Positions 23,623 through 34,712 of a stretch of DNA of 64,000 nucleotides are shown here, piece after piece. The position numbers were made by a program, and so were the translations under genes. The DNA is from Schizochytrium sp. TIO01 (taxonomy: Eukaryota > Sar > Bigyra > Thraustochytrida > Thraustochytriidae): positions 4,773,483-4,837,482 of the forward strand of contig SMSO01000032.1 in NCBI GenBank assembly GCA_004764695.1. The letters are read 5' to 3'. Position 1 is the first letter of the stretch. Each line of letters starts with the position of its first letter. The notes under the pieces are model-generated. The model searched no databases, was not told the DNA's origin, and worked only from the letters and a program-made list of their open reading frames with translations.

Positions 23623-24732
23623 ATGAATGAGGCAGGCTTGCTCACCCGAGTGCTAAGGCTACTCCGAGCAGGCGAGCCGGATACGAGCGATGCAGGGCCA
23701 AACAATGCAGATCAAAGGCCAGCGCTTCGTGTGGGACTTCTTGGAGCGTCAAATATTAGTAAATTTGCCATGATCAACCCGGCAAGCCGAAGAAGTGATG
23801 TTCAAGTATATGGAGTAGCAACACGGACGCCCGGTAAAGCAGCATCTTTTGCTCAAAGCCACGGAATCCCGCATGCATATGATAGCTTTGAAGACCTACT
23901 TGTAGACGAAAGCATCGATGCAGTCTACATCAGCGTTGTTACTGAGGAGCATTTCAGGGTTGGTCTCCAGGCAATTCAAGCTGGAAAACACGTGCTCTTG
24001 GAAAAGCCTTTGGCTCTAACAGCGAAGGACGCGCGTACTTTGTACGAGGCTGCAGACAAACATAATGTTATTCTCATGGAAGCCATGCACTACAAACACC
24101 ATCCGGTTCTTCAACGGGTTCGAGACATCCTCGATTCTGGGGAAATCGGTGAGGTGGAGAATATCCACGTGCGTTTTGCTAAATTTGACACAGCATCACG
24201 TGGGTATCTAGGAGAACCTTACACAGAGGAGAAATTACGCACGAAAATGTTCGATCGCTGGATTTACTGTATTGACTTAATTAACTTTCTCGCACCCAAT
24301 CACAAAGTCAGCCAAGTCCTTGAAGCACATGATGAAGGATTCATTATTCACGGCGAACTTGAGCTCGAAGTTGTGTCCATCACTGAAGGCAGGGCACCTA
24401 TTATCCATGCAACATGGGAAACCGATTGTCAGAGTATGCAAATACTTCCTGATTGGTCGGCTACAGTTGAATGCTCGTTTGGTTCCTTGCAATTACAGAA
24501 CTTCAACTTTCCCTCTTTGTATCATCGTATCTATGTAGAACCTCTACGAGAAAACGCACGTTATGAAACACATTATGGTGAGGATGGTAAAACAACCTTT
24601 GAATATCAACTGGACTCCTTCTGTCAAGCTATTGGACAGAAGGCAGTCGATCCACTAATCGCGCCGGAGGTGACTTTAGCTTCCCTCGATGCTGCTGACC
24701 GAGTACGCGATGCCTTTATTACAACAGAGTAA
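23623..24732 (+). CDS. Gfo/Idh/MocA-family NAD(P)-dependent oxidoreductase
   Basis: A 369-aa dehydrogenase of the glucose-fructose oxidoreductase family. It has an N-terminal Rossmann fold with LRVGLLGASNISKFAMI near residue 38 and the family hallmark EKPLALTAKDA near 133, where the Lys is catalytic. The closest functional types by layout are trans-1,2-dihydrodiol dehydrogenase or NADP-xylose dehydrogenase. The usual Gly-rich 'GGGAxxDxGxY' region is replaced by KMFDRWIYCIDLINFL, so the usual His/Tyr active-site pattern is altered and the substrate is uncertain. The start is the first ATG; the frame is open upstream only from a GTG. Confidence 0.88.
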   Translation: MNEAGLLTRVLRLLRAGEPDTSDAGPNNADQRPALRVGLLGASNISKFAMINPASRRSDVQVYGVATRTPGKAASFAQSHGIPHAYDSFEDLLVDESIDAVYISVVTEEHFRVGLQAIQAGKHVLLEKPLALTAKDARTLYEAADKHNVILMEAMHYKHHPVLQRVRDILDSGEIGEVENIHVRFAKFDTASRGYLGEPYTEEKLRTKMFDRWIYCIDLINFLAPNHKVSQVLEAHDEGFIIHGELELEVVSITEGRAPIIHATWETDCQSMQILPDWSATVECSFGSLQLQNFNFPSLYHRIYVEPLRENARYETHYGEDGKTTFEYQLDSFCQAIGQKAVDPLIAPEVTLASLDAADRVRDAFITTE

Positions 24733-25756
24733 ACTGTATCCCCGTGTTTTACCTTTCGTTTTTAAATGAAATTCCCAAGTAGAAATGAATAATGTGTAAT
24801 TCAAACTAGACAAAACTCAAAACAATTTTGGTTGTCGTATTACCTTTCTTACTGCTATATGTTGATTGATCAGACATGGAATTTGCCGTTTTAGGCATCC
24901 ATACTTCTTTCTACGCTTCATGTGGAACATAGGTTTTTGTATTTGCACGAACATTCCTTGCTTGAAGGAGTAGGCCAAGATTTACAAACTGCGCATGAAT
25001 AGGTCCATATGTACCAGACAAATATAAGCTCATCGACCCAGAGCACGGAAGTCGCTCACAGGGTCTCGCGCACGCAGCAAGGAGAGAAAAAGAGATACAA
25101 GGAGAAATTTATAGTGAGAAAGGAAAAATAACATCATATGTGTAAAGTAGTGAACCTGAACGACGGACAGCTCATGCAAGAGCTTCAATTCCCAACAAAC
25201 GCACAAGCAATGCCTTCGTAGACCTGACGCAGGCTTTATTTAAGAACATAAACAGTTTTGTTCGCCCGCGGCCTCTGAGTGTTTTTCATCTATGACTAGG
25301 CAGTGTCTGACAGGATCTAATAAAGAACATTGATTGAGGGAAATGACATGTGTAATTTGGCGCATTAATGCTCGAGTACAAGGTCGCGCCTGCTCGACGC
25401 GACTTTGTGCTAATTGTGTGTAGGCCATTTTCATTTTGCCGCAACAACAGATTGCCACGAAATCATACATAACCTACACAGACTTTGGGTCAATACCCTC
25501 GTACTTGCTTTCGAAAAACAAAGATAATAAGTCATCTGACTGACTATTATGCTTTGCGGAACAGGAGATTCGTATCCCATGTTCAAATTATTTCGTTGGA
25601 TTCAACCGGTATGCTCGAAGATGTGAAGTGATGAGGAAAATGGTAACTCCTAAAGGAGGATCGTGTTACCAAACTCGGAATAAAGCAACGCACAAAATCG
25701 AGACACCAGGGAATAAACGATAACAATTGTAACTATGTGCGAGTACGATTGTCAGA
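24733..25756. other. convergent spacer
   Basis: About 1 kb between two convergent genes. No gene or notable repeat is seen. Confidence 0.45.
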
Positions 25757-27001
25757 TTATGCGCCGTATCGTTGAACGTTGCGCTTATCTATCGCATAAC
25801 TACGTTTCTCAGCTGCCTTAAATTGCATAGCCTTTTTGGCGCCACCAACCTGGCGTCCAGCAAATGTTGGCATTTGTAAGTCGTACAGGTCGCCTTCGTC
25901 CGCCGAGTCGTACATATCGAATGAAGAGGGACTGTCACGTCCGTAGTTCCGCGACTTGCGCTCATGTGGAGGTGGCGAGCGTTGGCGTGCACGATATGAC
26001 TGCCCACCTCCCCCTCCTCCTCGGCCTGCATTACTTCCAGTATCCGACTTTTTCTTGGTTGCCGATACGGTTTCCCACGATGCCATTTCGGCCTCATCCT
26101 CACCAATAACCGACTCGTCAATCTTACCAACAGCGGAACGGTGCGACCCGCGGGGGTTTCCAAAGACTGCATCATCGGAGCTGATTCTATGCGGCAGGTG
26201 CGCGTTGAGTTCATCGTCCGTGCCTTCATCTTCATCTTCAGACCACATTAGCGCTGCAAAGTTGTTCTTATTGCCGTCATTGGACTCATGCGACTTAGAT
26301 CGCCGCAGCTTCGAAGCTGCCGCCTGCATGGCAGTTGCCGAGTTCTTGCGCTGGGGTACCTCCTTGCGTCTTTGCTGTTGCTGCTCCTGTGGTACGTGTC
26401 CTGCGCCAAAGTTTTGGTTGTGATTTTGGTTTTGCATACTCTGGTTGTTTTGACCAAAGCTGTGGCTGCGGTTGCGGCTTCCATCAAGCTGCATAGGCGG
26501 CACGATAGGGTCCTGTGGCATATGCGCGGGCTCCATATTGGGAGACAGGGTAGATCTGGGCATACCGCTGGGTCTCGGCGAGAGCGGAACAAGCGGCTTT
26601 TCGAAGAGAGTCTGATTATAGACACCCATGAGAAGCTGGCGCCCGGTTTCGGAGAGTGCCCGAGTGCGGTTGGACCTCGCCATCTGCGCATGAGCTCCGG
26701 CTACGGCATCCATGGAAGCCTTTCTCGGGGCAGAGTTCGCGAGAGGGGACCCAACAGAAGCCTTCTCGAGCACATTGGGTGCTGACGAACAGGGCACAAG
26801 CGGAGCATGGGACGGTTCCGTAAAGGATTGGGCGCGGCCGCGTCGGTTGTCGGAGCGGCTGTGCATTGGCGCGGCGCGATCAACGTGGGAGTGGTAGAGA
26901 GGTTTAGATTCGTCGCTGCTTCCCACGCCCATGAGCAGCGAGGCCGAGGCGGAGGGAGTGCCGCGAGACTCGCTGCTGGCACCAGATCCGCTGCCCATCA
27001 T
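25757..27001 (-). CDS. low-complexity phosphosite-rich protein, function unknown
   Basis: A 414-aa protein starting at a double ATG. It is almost entirely disordered and rich in Ser, Arg, Asn and Gln. At least five basophilic-kinase or 14-3-3-like sites are spaced along it (RAQSF, RTRALS, NRSHSF, RKNS, RRSKS). It also has an LLMGVYNQTLF segment near residue 118, a Gln/Asn-rich block, an acidic patch (SEDEDEGTDDE) and a Gly-rich run. The conserved-looking ends are the LLMGV repeats near the N terminus and KAAEKRSYAIDKRNVQRYGA at the C terminus. I do not recognise the family. A scaffold or RNA-granule role would be pure guesswork. Confidence 0.75.
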   Translation of the reverse strand: MMGSGSGASSESRGTPSASASLLMGVGSSDESKPLYHSHVDRAAPMHSRSDNRRGRAQSFTEPSHAPLVPCSSAPNVLEKASVGSPLANSAPRKASMDAVAGAHAQMARSNRTRALSETGRQLLMGVYNQTLFEKPLVPLSPRPSGMPRSTLSPNMEPAHMPQDPIVPPMQLDGSRNRSHSFGQNNQSMQNQNHNQNFGAGHVPQEQQQQRRKEVPQRKNSATAMQAAASKLRRSKSHESNDGNKNNFAALMWSEDEDEGTDDELNAHLPHRISSDDAVFGNPRGSHRSAVGKIDESVIGEDEAEMASWETVSATKKKSDTGSNAGRGGGGGGQSYRARQRSPPPHERKSRNYGRDSPSSFDMYDSADEGDLYDLQMPTFAGRQVGGAKKAMQFKAAEKRSYAIDKRNVQRYGA

Positions 27002-27780
27002 GAAATGTACGAACCCGAGCCGGGAGAACCTGCGCCCGACCGCGATTTCCGAACTGCTCGCACCTGCAACCAGACAGCCAGATTCCAAGAGAGTGACGCG
27101 GACCCTGCGAGGCTGGGAACTCCTCGCGAAGCCGCGTTCAAGCCCTGAGGCTGAGATTGACTCGCTAGCTTTGACGAATTGATTTTTATTTATTGTTATC
27201 CCCAGATTTCCTTTTCTTTTGATAATTCTTTGGCCCTTTCCAAGTGCTACCGTTCTCCCTACCGGCGGCCCTACCGGGCCTTCGAAGAGATCTGCGAAAG
27301 AGGAAAAGGCGAGGAAAGAAAAAGAAGATTAGATCAACTTATTAGCACTAAAGAAAAGATTCACCCATCCTTCTCTCACCGTGGAGACGACCGCCCCGTT
27401 CCACCCCGCCCAGGCCGCTCTCGACCCGCGGCACGAAGGCAGCCCAGCCCACGCCCGGTGCCTGCCTACCTGAGCTCCGGGCCTGCAAATGGTCTCTCGA
27501 CACCGCTCCGTCGATGGATTGGTCTGTGGCGGAAGACTTTGCTTTTCTTCCTTCCTTCCTAAGCTCTTCCTTTCTTTTAAGCTCTTTCTTTCTTTTAAGC
27601 GCTTTCTTTCCCTCCAATAGTTTCTCTCTTCTTCAGACTATGAGAGGAAAGAGAAACCTGTTTTAGGTTGGATATGCTTCGCTCCAATTGATTGAGTGAT
27701 TAACAGTTGATTGAATGAATGAAAGTGGGCGTATCTCTCTCTCTCTCTGTCTGTCTCTGTGACACTATCAAATCTCTCCT
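27002..27780. other. 5' flank and start of gene-poor island II
   Basis: Promoter region of the preceding minus-strand gene, then GC-rich sequence (27380-27540) and CTTT-rich sequence (27540-27620). No supported gene. Confidence 0.4.
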
Positions 27781-27781
27781 C

Positions 27782-27853
27782 CATTGCATTGCATTGCATT
27801 CATTGCATTGCATTGCATTCATTGCATTGCATTGATTGCATTGCATTGCATTC
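27782..27853. repeat. (TGCAT)n pentanucleotide microsatellite
   Basis: About fourteen GCATT/TGCAT units with two shortened ATTCATT interruptions and one GATTG. Confidence 0.9.
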
Positions 27854-28146
27854 TTTGGTCTTTCAGTCTCCAGTCTTGAAGAGGGAAAGAAAGGAAAGCA
27901 AGACTGACTGACTAAGTAAGTATCAGAACTGGATACGCCCGCCTCTTGGGAGCAGGCATCGTCAGTCCACTTGCAGCCCTGCGTTCACTCTCTGCTGTGC
28001 GAGGAGGCCTCAGGGCGGGCGCTTGACTTGCTTTCCCTCTCTCCGCTGCAATGCAGTTTGGAGGAGGCTGAGTCAGGTTTTCCTCCTTTGATTCAATAAT
28101 TCTTTCTTTCGTGTTTCTTTCTTTCGTGTTTCTCTCTCGCCAGAAT

Positions 28147-28282
28147 GAACGGTCAATCAATCAATGCAGCAATACAATACATCAATGAGTCAACAAATGC
28201 AAAAACAATCAATGCGTCAATCGATCAATCAATCAATCGACCAATCAACCAATCGACCAATCAATCGATCAATCAATCATTC
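28147..28282. repeat. degenerate (AATC)n tract
   Basis: CAAT and CGAT units over about 135 bp, heavily diverged compared with the perfect AATC runs at 17 and 20 kb. Confidence 0.8.
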
Positions 28283-31200
28283 AATGCGGACGTTCTGTCT
28301 TTTTGTGGTTTTTGTTCGTTTGTTTGTTCTTCATTGAGGAATGCCGGAGCCAGCACCCGTGGAACAGCGTCGGAACCGACACGGAACTTGCGCGGGTACG
28401 GGGAAACCCGCCGCAGACCGCCCGCGGAGACAACGGAGACAACGGAGACAAGCGCGCTGCGCCGTAGCCTCGAAGGATCTCGACGCGAGCTCTGCGAAGG
28501 GCGAAAGGGACGAAGCCGGCAGCAGGCCTTTGCACAAGGTGCATCCACTCTGGACCTCTTGAGTCTAGTCCAGCCAGAGGCTTGCTTGTGTGTTGGGTAA
28601 AACACAAGTTTATGGGACGTATGGAAGGTCTAAGGGAGACTAGAAAGGAAGACCAATGTGGATCTCGCGAGCACGAGAATGACGATGAGGTTGTTTGTTT
28701 GTGCTGCTTGTGTGTGCTGTTTGCGGTGCAGAAAACCTGATATGGATGGCGCAGGTTGAGCAGGACCTGATGGGGTACCGTAGGCGCAAAAGAAGTTGAA
28801 GCTAGGTTTCGCATGCGTTCGTGATCGCTTTGAGAGAGAGCTTCACTTCACTAGGTCAGAATTGCAATAGCGATGAGGAGAACGAGAACATCAAGAACTT
28901 CTACTGCTGCCAAAGACATAGTATGGTGGCATGTATGACGCACTGCACTGCTCCACTAGCTTTCCTTTTGGAGATCCACGAACACGAGTACAATGGATGT
29001 AAAACGAGGCTCATCCTGACTTGCATTGGGGGGGAGGAGGAGAAGGTGGAGTTGGTAGCATTCATTGTGGGGTGGCATAACATTACCACGCAGCCATGGA
29101 AGCACTGGGTATTGTCGCGAACGAGGGAAAATCATGTTGATCAGTGGCCAGTATTGCTCCAGCTGTGCATCGATTTTTTTTTTTTTAACATTTGAGTATT
29201 GTGAGTCGCCGGTCTAGTGAGGCAAGAAACGCGCCAAACTTCGTGCATGCCACGTTTGTATTACTTGAAACGCTGAGAATTTATACCGATACTATCGCCC
29301 AAAGTTCTGCAAGGTACAATATGTTCTCCTTTAAAAGGTGATTTAAAAAGGAAACAATGTTTTTGATAATAATCCACGTCCTTAGTAACTCGTTGTACTA
29401 AAAGTAAACCGTTGAAGTACGATATACCAGTTCAGAATGTATCGCACTCAGAAGAGAAATTCAATATTTGATTTTTTATTGGAAAAACGAAATTGAAGAA
29501 ATAAATGCAAGATCCTGCTTCGATTGTTATTTCCTGTGAAATTTTGCATTTTATGGTGCCGTTCTATTGTCTTAAACTACACCAAGATAAGCCTTATCGG
29601 GATATTAAACTCTAAGCAATCTTTGAAATTTGATCAAATTTATTATCCTTTTATTGAACCGGTAGATATAGTATCTTGTTAATTGTTTTATCCAGCTTTC
29701 TTCACAAAGCACATCATGACGCCTTGCAAAAGATTCCCTTGATGGACTAAGTTCCTGAGTAATCCATCTATTGCAACACTTTATTTGTGCAATTCACACT
29801 TTCTTTGGGCGGAGAAGGGTGCTTTACTTGCTCTTCACGTGTTGCTGCATGAGGAACTATTCTGCAATGAATACTATGCTACGTGAGTAAGTACAGTCAC
29901 TATGAGAAACTCGATTTGGCCGCTATCCTGGATACGTGTAGAACATAGAGTACACCCCTTATCGTCATGACGATGCCTCTAGAAAAAGGAAACAACACAG
30001 AGCCAGAACGGGGCCAAGATGCCATGTAATACGAAGTCTACCTATGTAGTTAACGACAATTGCAAGGGCCTTACCTACTCTTAAACTAGTCAGGCTGAGT
30101 CTCCATTCACCAACCAGAACACTCTTTTCAATGAGACCGTCATTGTAAACAATCTATATGTCCACCTTGCCTCGTTTCTGTGGTCCTCCTCAGGTTCTCA
30201 AGGGCGGACCTTAGTCGTTATTGCCCCTACCCAAGCGACGTCACTTTGTCGTTATCCCATCCCTCATGCATTCATCCATTCGTTAATTCATGTAATCATC
30301 CCCCAGACCTCCTCCTAATTCGGTACGGAGTGCGTCGGGATTACATCTATCCAGCTCCACCCACCCCTCCTGAAGCGAGCAGCACCGTCGCGACTGAAGA
30401 GCGAGCGTGTTCCATAAGTCCATCTGATCGTGCAGCTGACTCTGAGTCGAACTAACTCCCATCTTGGTCGTCCATAGTGCCATGTTCTTCAAGTTCCGCA
30501 GCAGTAGAACCTAGCTACTTCCCTCTAGCACACGAGGGTTCTTCGTATCAGTAAGCAATTACAAACACACAAAAGCTCTATGTCCACCTTGCTAACAGCT
30601 TCTTACCGGAAAAGCTAGCGCACCGTATTTGCTTGCTTGCTTATTGTCACAACAGTTTTCAATCTCAACTTGAAGGGCACGGGGTTTCTTTCTCTTGCAG
30701 GAGGCCTCGCCGTAACGCACGGCGACTGGCCAGCCCCACCCAAGCAGCGCGAGAGGCGGCGTCAGGCAAGCAGCACGGCATTTCACTCGGCCGAGGGAGA
30801 GTCGAGACTCGCGATGGAGTGCACGGCGGAAGGGAAAATGGAGACGAGAGCCGGAAGGACCGCCATCTTGAATGGCGTTGAAAACTCATACTATACTCGT
30901 ATCTAAACCTCCGCCGCAACTTATTTCTCACGCCGCATCTGCGCCCCGCCGCGTGCGGGGAGACCACCACGCGTGCTGTGAGAGAGAAACCAGACCTGGC
31001 GGATTCTGTATACTCTTATCGAGCTACACGCCGTGTTCTGGTATTAGTGGGTACACGTGATGCGAGGCCTGATACGCGGGGTCTGTTGAGAGCCAGAGAG
31101 AGGGGAATAGGTCGTGCAGAGAGAAAAGGACAGCGAAAAGAAAGAGAAGGGCGGTGCAAGAGAGGAGCTCGTCACTGGTGAGGGGAAAAGAAGGTTTCCT

Positions 31201-32032
31201 CCTCTCACTGGGCGTGCTGTTTTGCGGTGTTTGCTGTGAAAAGAAGGGAGCTAGCGAGAGGGGGAAGAGTTAAAAAGAAAGGAGAGAGAAGAGAGAGAAG
31301 AGAGGAGCAAAAAGAGAACTAAGAGGTGTCTATTCAGCAGTAGGGAAGTGGTGGTGGTAATTTGTAAATAAAGAACGAATGAAGGAGCACGTATAAAGAA
31401 GTGAAATAAATTAGAGCAATAACTGCGAGAGTCACAGAAGCCGAGCAAAGGCAGGCAAGGCAATCAGCGTATTGGCAGGTTGCCACAGAGCCCTATCGAG
31501 GAAAAGTCTTTGGCAGCAGCAGGCATCGAGCTCTGGCAGGAGCAGAAGGCAGAGCAGCAAGAGTGACAAGGTCTGGTTAGAGAACTAATTTTTGCATCGC
31601 CGGGAACGAGAGAGACACCAGTCGCCAGGGCCCGCGCCAATCACTGCAAAGACCACCGAGCTAGCCAGAGAAGTTGGTGGAGGAAAGCGGCTAGAGGAGC
31701 GCCAAGGAAATCAAGGAGAGGAAGCGGTACTGTAAAGGAGAGCGGAGCTTTTCAGAAACCAGAAGCACGCGTGAAAAGTCGCAGGAGTACAGCGTCCGGT
31801 GAAGTAGCGGAACCTGGTGGCCCTTAGACCAGTAGAAGTCACCTAAGCAAACACTAGCTAACAAGACGGGAAACGTTGAAGAAGTGAGAGAGCAACTGCA
31901 ATAACAGGCATCTTTGAGGACTCTGAAATCCTCAACAAAAGCAAAGTGAGCGCAGTCTAAAGCACTCACAAAGAAACCACAACGTCAAAACTGAATTGCT
32001 GCAGATAAGCTAGCTAACTCCGGACAGCGAAA
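28283..32032. other. gene-poor island II
   Basis: About 3.7 kb without a gene I can support. It has a GC-rich block at 28340-28570. A plus-strand 90-codon ATG frame at 28923-29195 is Cys/Trp/His-rich but unrecognised. 29200-30100 is AT-rich and 30650-31250 mixed. 31250-32030 is purine-rich and is probably the promoter and leader of the GNAT-like gene. Confidence 0.45.
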
Positions 32033-32974
32033 ATGGATGGATTTGTCACGTCGTCTATGGGCATGGCTGCCATGGATGGCGTGACGATACTAAGCGGAAC
32101 AAAACAACTCCGTCAAACTGTAGAAATTCTTGGTCAGTACTTTAGCGACAATGTCGCAGATATCGAGGCGACTCTCGCCAAGGAGAACGCCCAAAATGCA
32201 TCTGGGGAAACTTATGTTCGTAGTGTACTCGGGTGTGTTGATGCGGATGGCGATGTGCAAGCAGCAACCATTTGCTTTGTTAGGACTATTCCCAAAGCTG
32301 GGCTGAAGATTGTGGAGATCGTGTGGTTTGCTTCTCGCGCCAAGGGCAATGGATGGGGCAACAGACTCTTCAGGGGTGTCGTGGAGGCCTCCAAGGGCAT
32401 TGGTGCTGATGCCATTCTCAGCACCAGCACGAACTCGGCACTTCGCTTTTGGCTTACTCGCACGAATATCCGTATGGCTGATGCTGTCATTCGCAACAAG
32501 GATCGTAGGGCAATTGAATGGCCTCGTGAGCTTGGTTTCAAAGTTGTGCCAGCGCCATCCAGCAGCGTTATGGAACGCCTTTACACAAGTGTCATCGTAC
32601 GCAACCGTAAGGGCCGAATGGTTGGCGACTTTGAAGGCAAGCCTTACTACTACGACGTGAACACGAGCAACCATGTCTGGTACCTGCTCAACCGCAACCT
32701 TCATATGAAATCTGTAACACACAAGCCTGGCACTCGATTCGAGCTGAAAGAGAATGTCCCGGTGTTTGCGCCCAAGGTGTCTAACAATCAGGCCATTTCA
32801 CGCCTTGAAGAAAAGGTTCATATTGTTGAAACCTTGAAGATCCAGACCACAACTGTGTCTTCAGGTGGAAGCCTCCTTGTGGTAGAAAGCCTTGTCCCTC
32901 AGATCGAGGAGCTTTCAGTAGCAGGTGATGAGGAATACCCTACCCCTGCCTCCACGCCCTCGCTGCCGATGTAA
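32033..32974 (+). CDS. GNAT-like acetyltransferase with a WW-like segment
   Basis: A 313-aa protein from an ATG. Residues about 20-190 look like a GNAT N-acetyltransferase. A beta strand (KIVEIVWFASRAK) leads into the acetyl-CoA loop RAKGNGWGNRLF (R-x-x-G-x-G-x), followed by a helix and a strand with STSTNSALRFWL, which fits GNAT motifs A and B. At about 200-222 is GKPYYYDVNTSNHVWYL, with the aromatic trio, Asn/Thr turn and second Trp of a WW domain, but the first WW tryptophan is missing. The C-terminal third is a Val/Thr-rich tail with no clear domain. The acetyl acceptor is unknown. Confidence 0.8.
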   Translation: MDGFVTSSMGMAAMDGVTILSGTKQLRQTVEILGQYFSDNVADIEATLAKENAQNASGETYVRSVLGCVDADGDVQAATICFVRTIPKAGLKIVEIVWFASRAKGNGWGNRLFRGVVEASKGIGADAILSTSTNSALRFWLTRTNIRMADAVIRNKDRRAIEWPRELGFKVVPAPSSSVMERLYTSVIVRNRKGRMVGDFEGKPYYYDVNTSNHVWYLLNRNLHMKSVTHKPGTRFELKENVPVFAPKVSNNQAISRLEEKVHIVETLKIQTTTVSSGGSLLVVESLVPQIEELSVAGDEEYPTPASTPSLPM

Positions 32975-34017
32975 ACTTCAAATTCGAAGGGAACCTCTCA
33001 GCAGTACTGTTTTTGGATCCTGCTTCTTTTTAATTATCTAGTCTCTCAGACACTCTGTTCGGGAATAGTCAAATGCCTTGTCACCTAACATTTACCTCAT
33101 TCAAATTAACCATGCAGTAGCAGAAGCGCTGTTATGTTTTTATTCTAGTAGTCCATCTCTATTTAGCTGTAATTTGGATAGCCTCAGCTGGTATTACTTG
33201 CAACTGTTAATCTTCCATAAAAAAGGTTTACATGATGTCATTCATTTTTTTGCTGTCTTGCAGATGAAAGTTATGCCATTCATATTCTAATTTATTTTTG
33301 TTCTATTTGTCATCTCTGTCCCCGTGCTCTGTACTACTCAAGACGAAACTTAATGTTTTTGTGCATTTTCCTCCTGTAAAGGTTGACCTGAAAAAGGTAG
33401 AATAAGCTAGCCAGCGACCTAAGTATGGACTCAAACTCAACTACCTAACCGGCGTTCCATAAGTTCGACCAAACCCTATAGTCCCACAGTACCTCACTTT
33501 AGTCCTTACCGATATACCCTATGGTTTACAATATATGAGGCGCCTAATGATAAACGGTCTTTAAATTGCGCGTTGCGCTGCGTCCGTGCTTTAAATTCAC
33601 TAGTAGTGATTAAATACTTCCTAACAGTAAGAGGCCTATCTCGCGACAGCTCAAGGCCACAAGAACCTCTCGTTATAAGCTCGTTAGTTGGTTCGTTAGT
33701 GCGATGGTTGAATTGGTTGTTAGTTAAGCAGCCTTCGGTTTAAGAGTTTAGGATGAAGTACACGAAAGCGATGAAGGTCGGCGCATGTAAGCGAGGTGAG
33801 GTAGCGTGGCCTATGGACATAAAATGCAGGATTGATACATCTTTACGGCCTAGTGATGAGATGTGTAATAAACTCCCTCCGAATGAATTCATAAAATTGA
33901 TGAATTTAATCGAAATGACAGAATTCTATGGAAATGAAATGCGACGAGATGAACTGGATCATGAATATATGTTAACGAGGCAAAACAAAGCGAGGAGCTT
34001 CTACTAAATATAATGCG

Positions 34018-34051
<34 letters not shown>

Positions 34052-34712
34052 TGCTCACCTTCCATTCGTCACCAGCAAACCCAACCGTTGTGTTCTAGCT
34101 TTAGTAAAGCTCTCTATGCATGAAACTATCTTCCTCTCGCAAGAACATCATCCTGATTGATCTTCAAGTTTGACATCTGCCCTTGTGAATTTTAATTTCA
34201 TAATGTTAAATTAGCCATGTATCATTCTGTACGTAGGTTGGTACTTCTTGCCATCAATTATTTTCGATTCACATGAAGCTCGTATCAAGAAACCCCTCCT
34301 TCCACGCTAATCTCCACTAACCCCTTATACCGTCTAAAGGCGGTTTATCCAAGTGAGTTAAACCCGCGCGTAAGTGAGTTATAGCTGACCTACAATAGGC
34401 TATTTGGGTCGTACACAGTAGAGCAAAGAAGAGCAGCGAAGGAGGAGAAGAAAGCCTCTCGTTTCCTCTCCTTGTTGTTGATTGTTGCTTGTTTGGCGCG
34501 AGAGGAGCTTGTGCGGCTCTGCGCATCCAACTTTCTATTCTCCGCGAGGAAGCACAGGGTCGGTGGGACTGAGGTTGTTCTTCCGCGTCTTCCAGCGTCG
34601 CCTCTGCTGAGTTGTGTGGGTGGCTTTGCGTGGAGTTTTAGTTGCTGGAGAGCAGCGGGTTTGATCGCAGAGCGAGATCGATTGACAGGGAGATCTAATT
34701 TGACGAAGAAGG
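32975..34712. other. intergenic spacer
   Basis: About 1.7 kb. An 84-codon ATG frame at 33753-34007 (plus) is unrecognised and not called. A (GCTT)n run lies at 34017-34050. A plus-strand GTAAGT near 34368 and a CAG-type acceptor near 34688 could frame a leader intron of eIF3f, unproven. Confidence 0.4.
34017..34050. repeat. (GCTT)n microsatellite
   Basis: Eight perfect GCTT units. Confidence 0.9.

Noticed and set aside
26288-26785. 165-codon plus-strand frame over the low-complexity protein
   Set aside because: Antisense to a low-complexity gene that itself is the better call because of phosphosite motifs and an ATG start with consistent composition.
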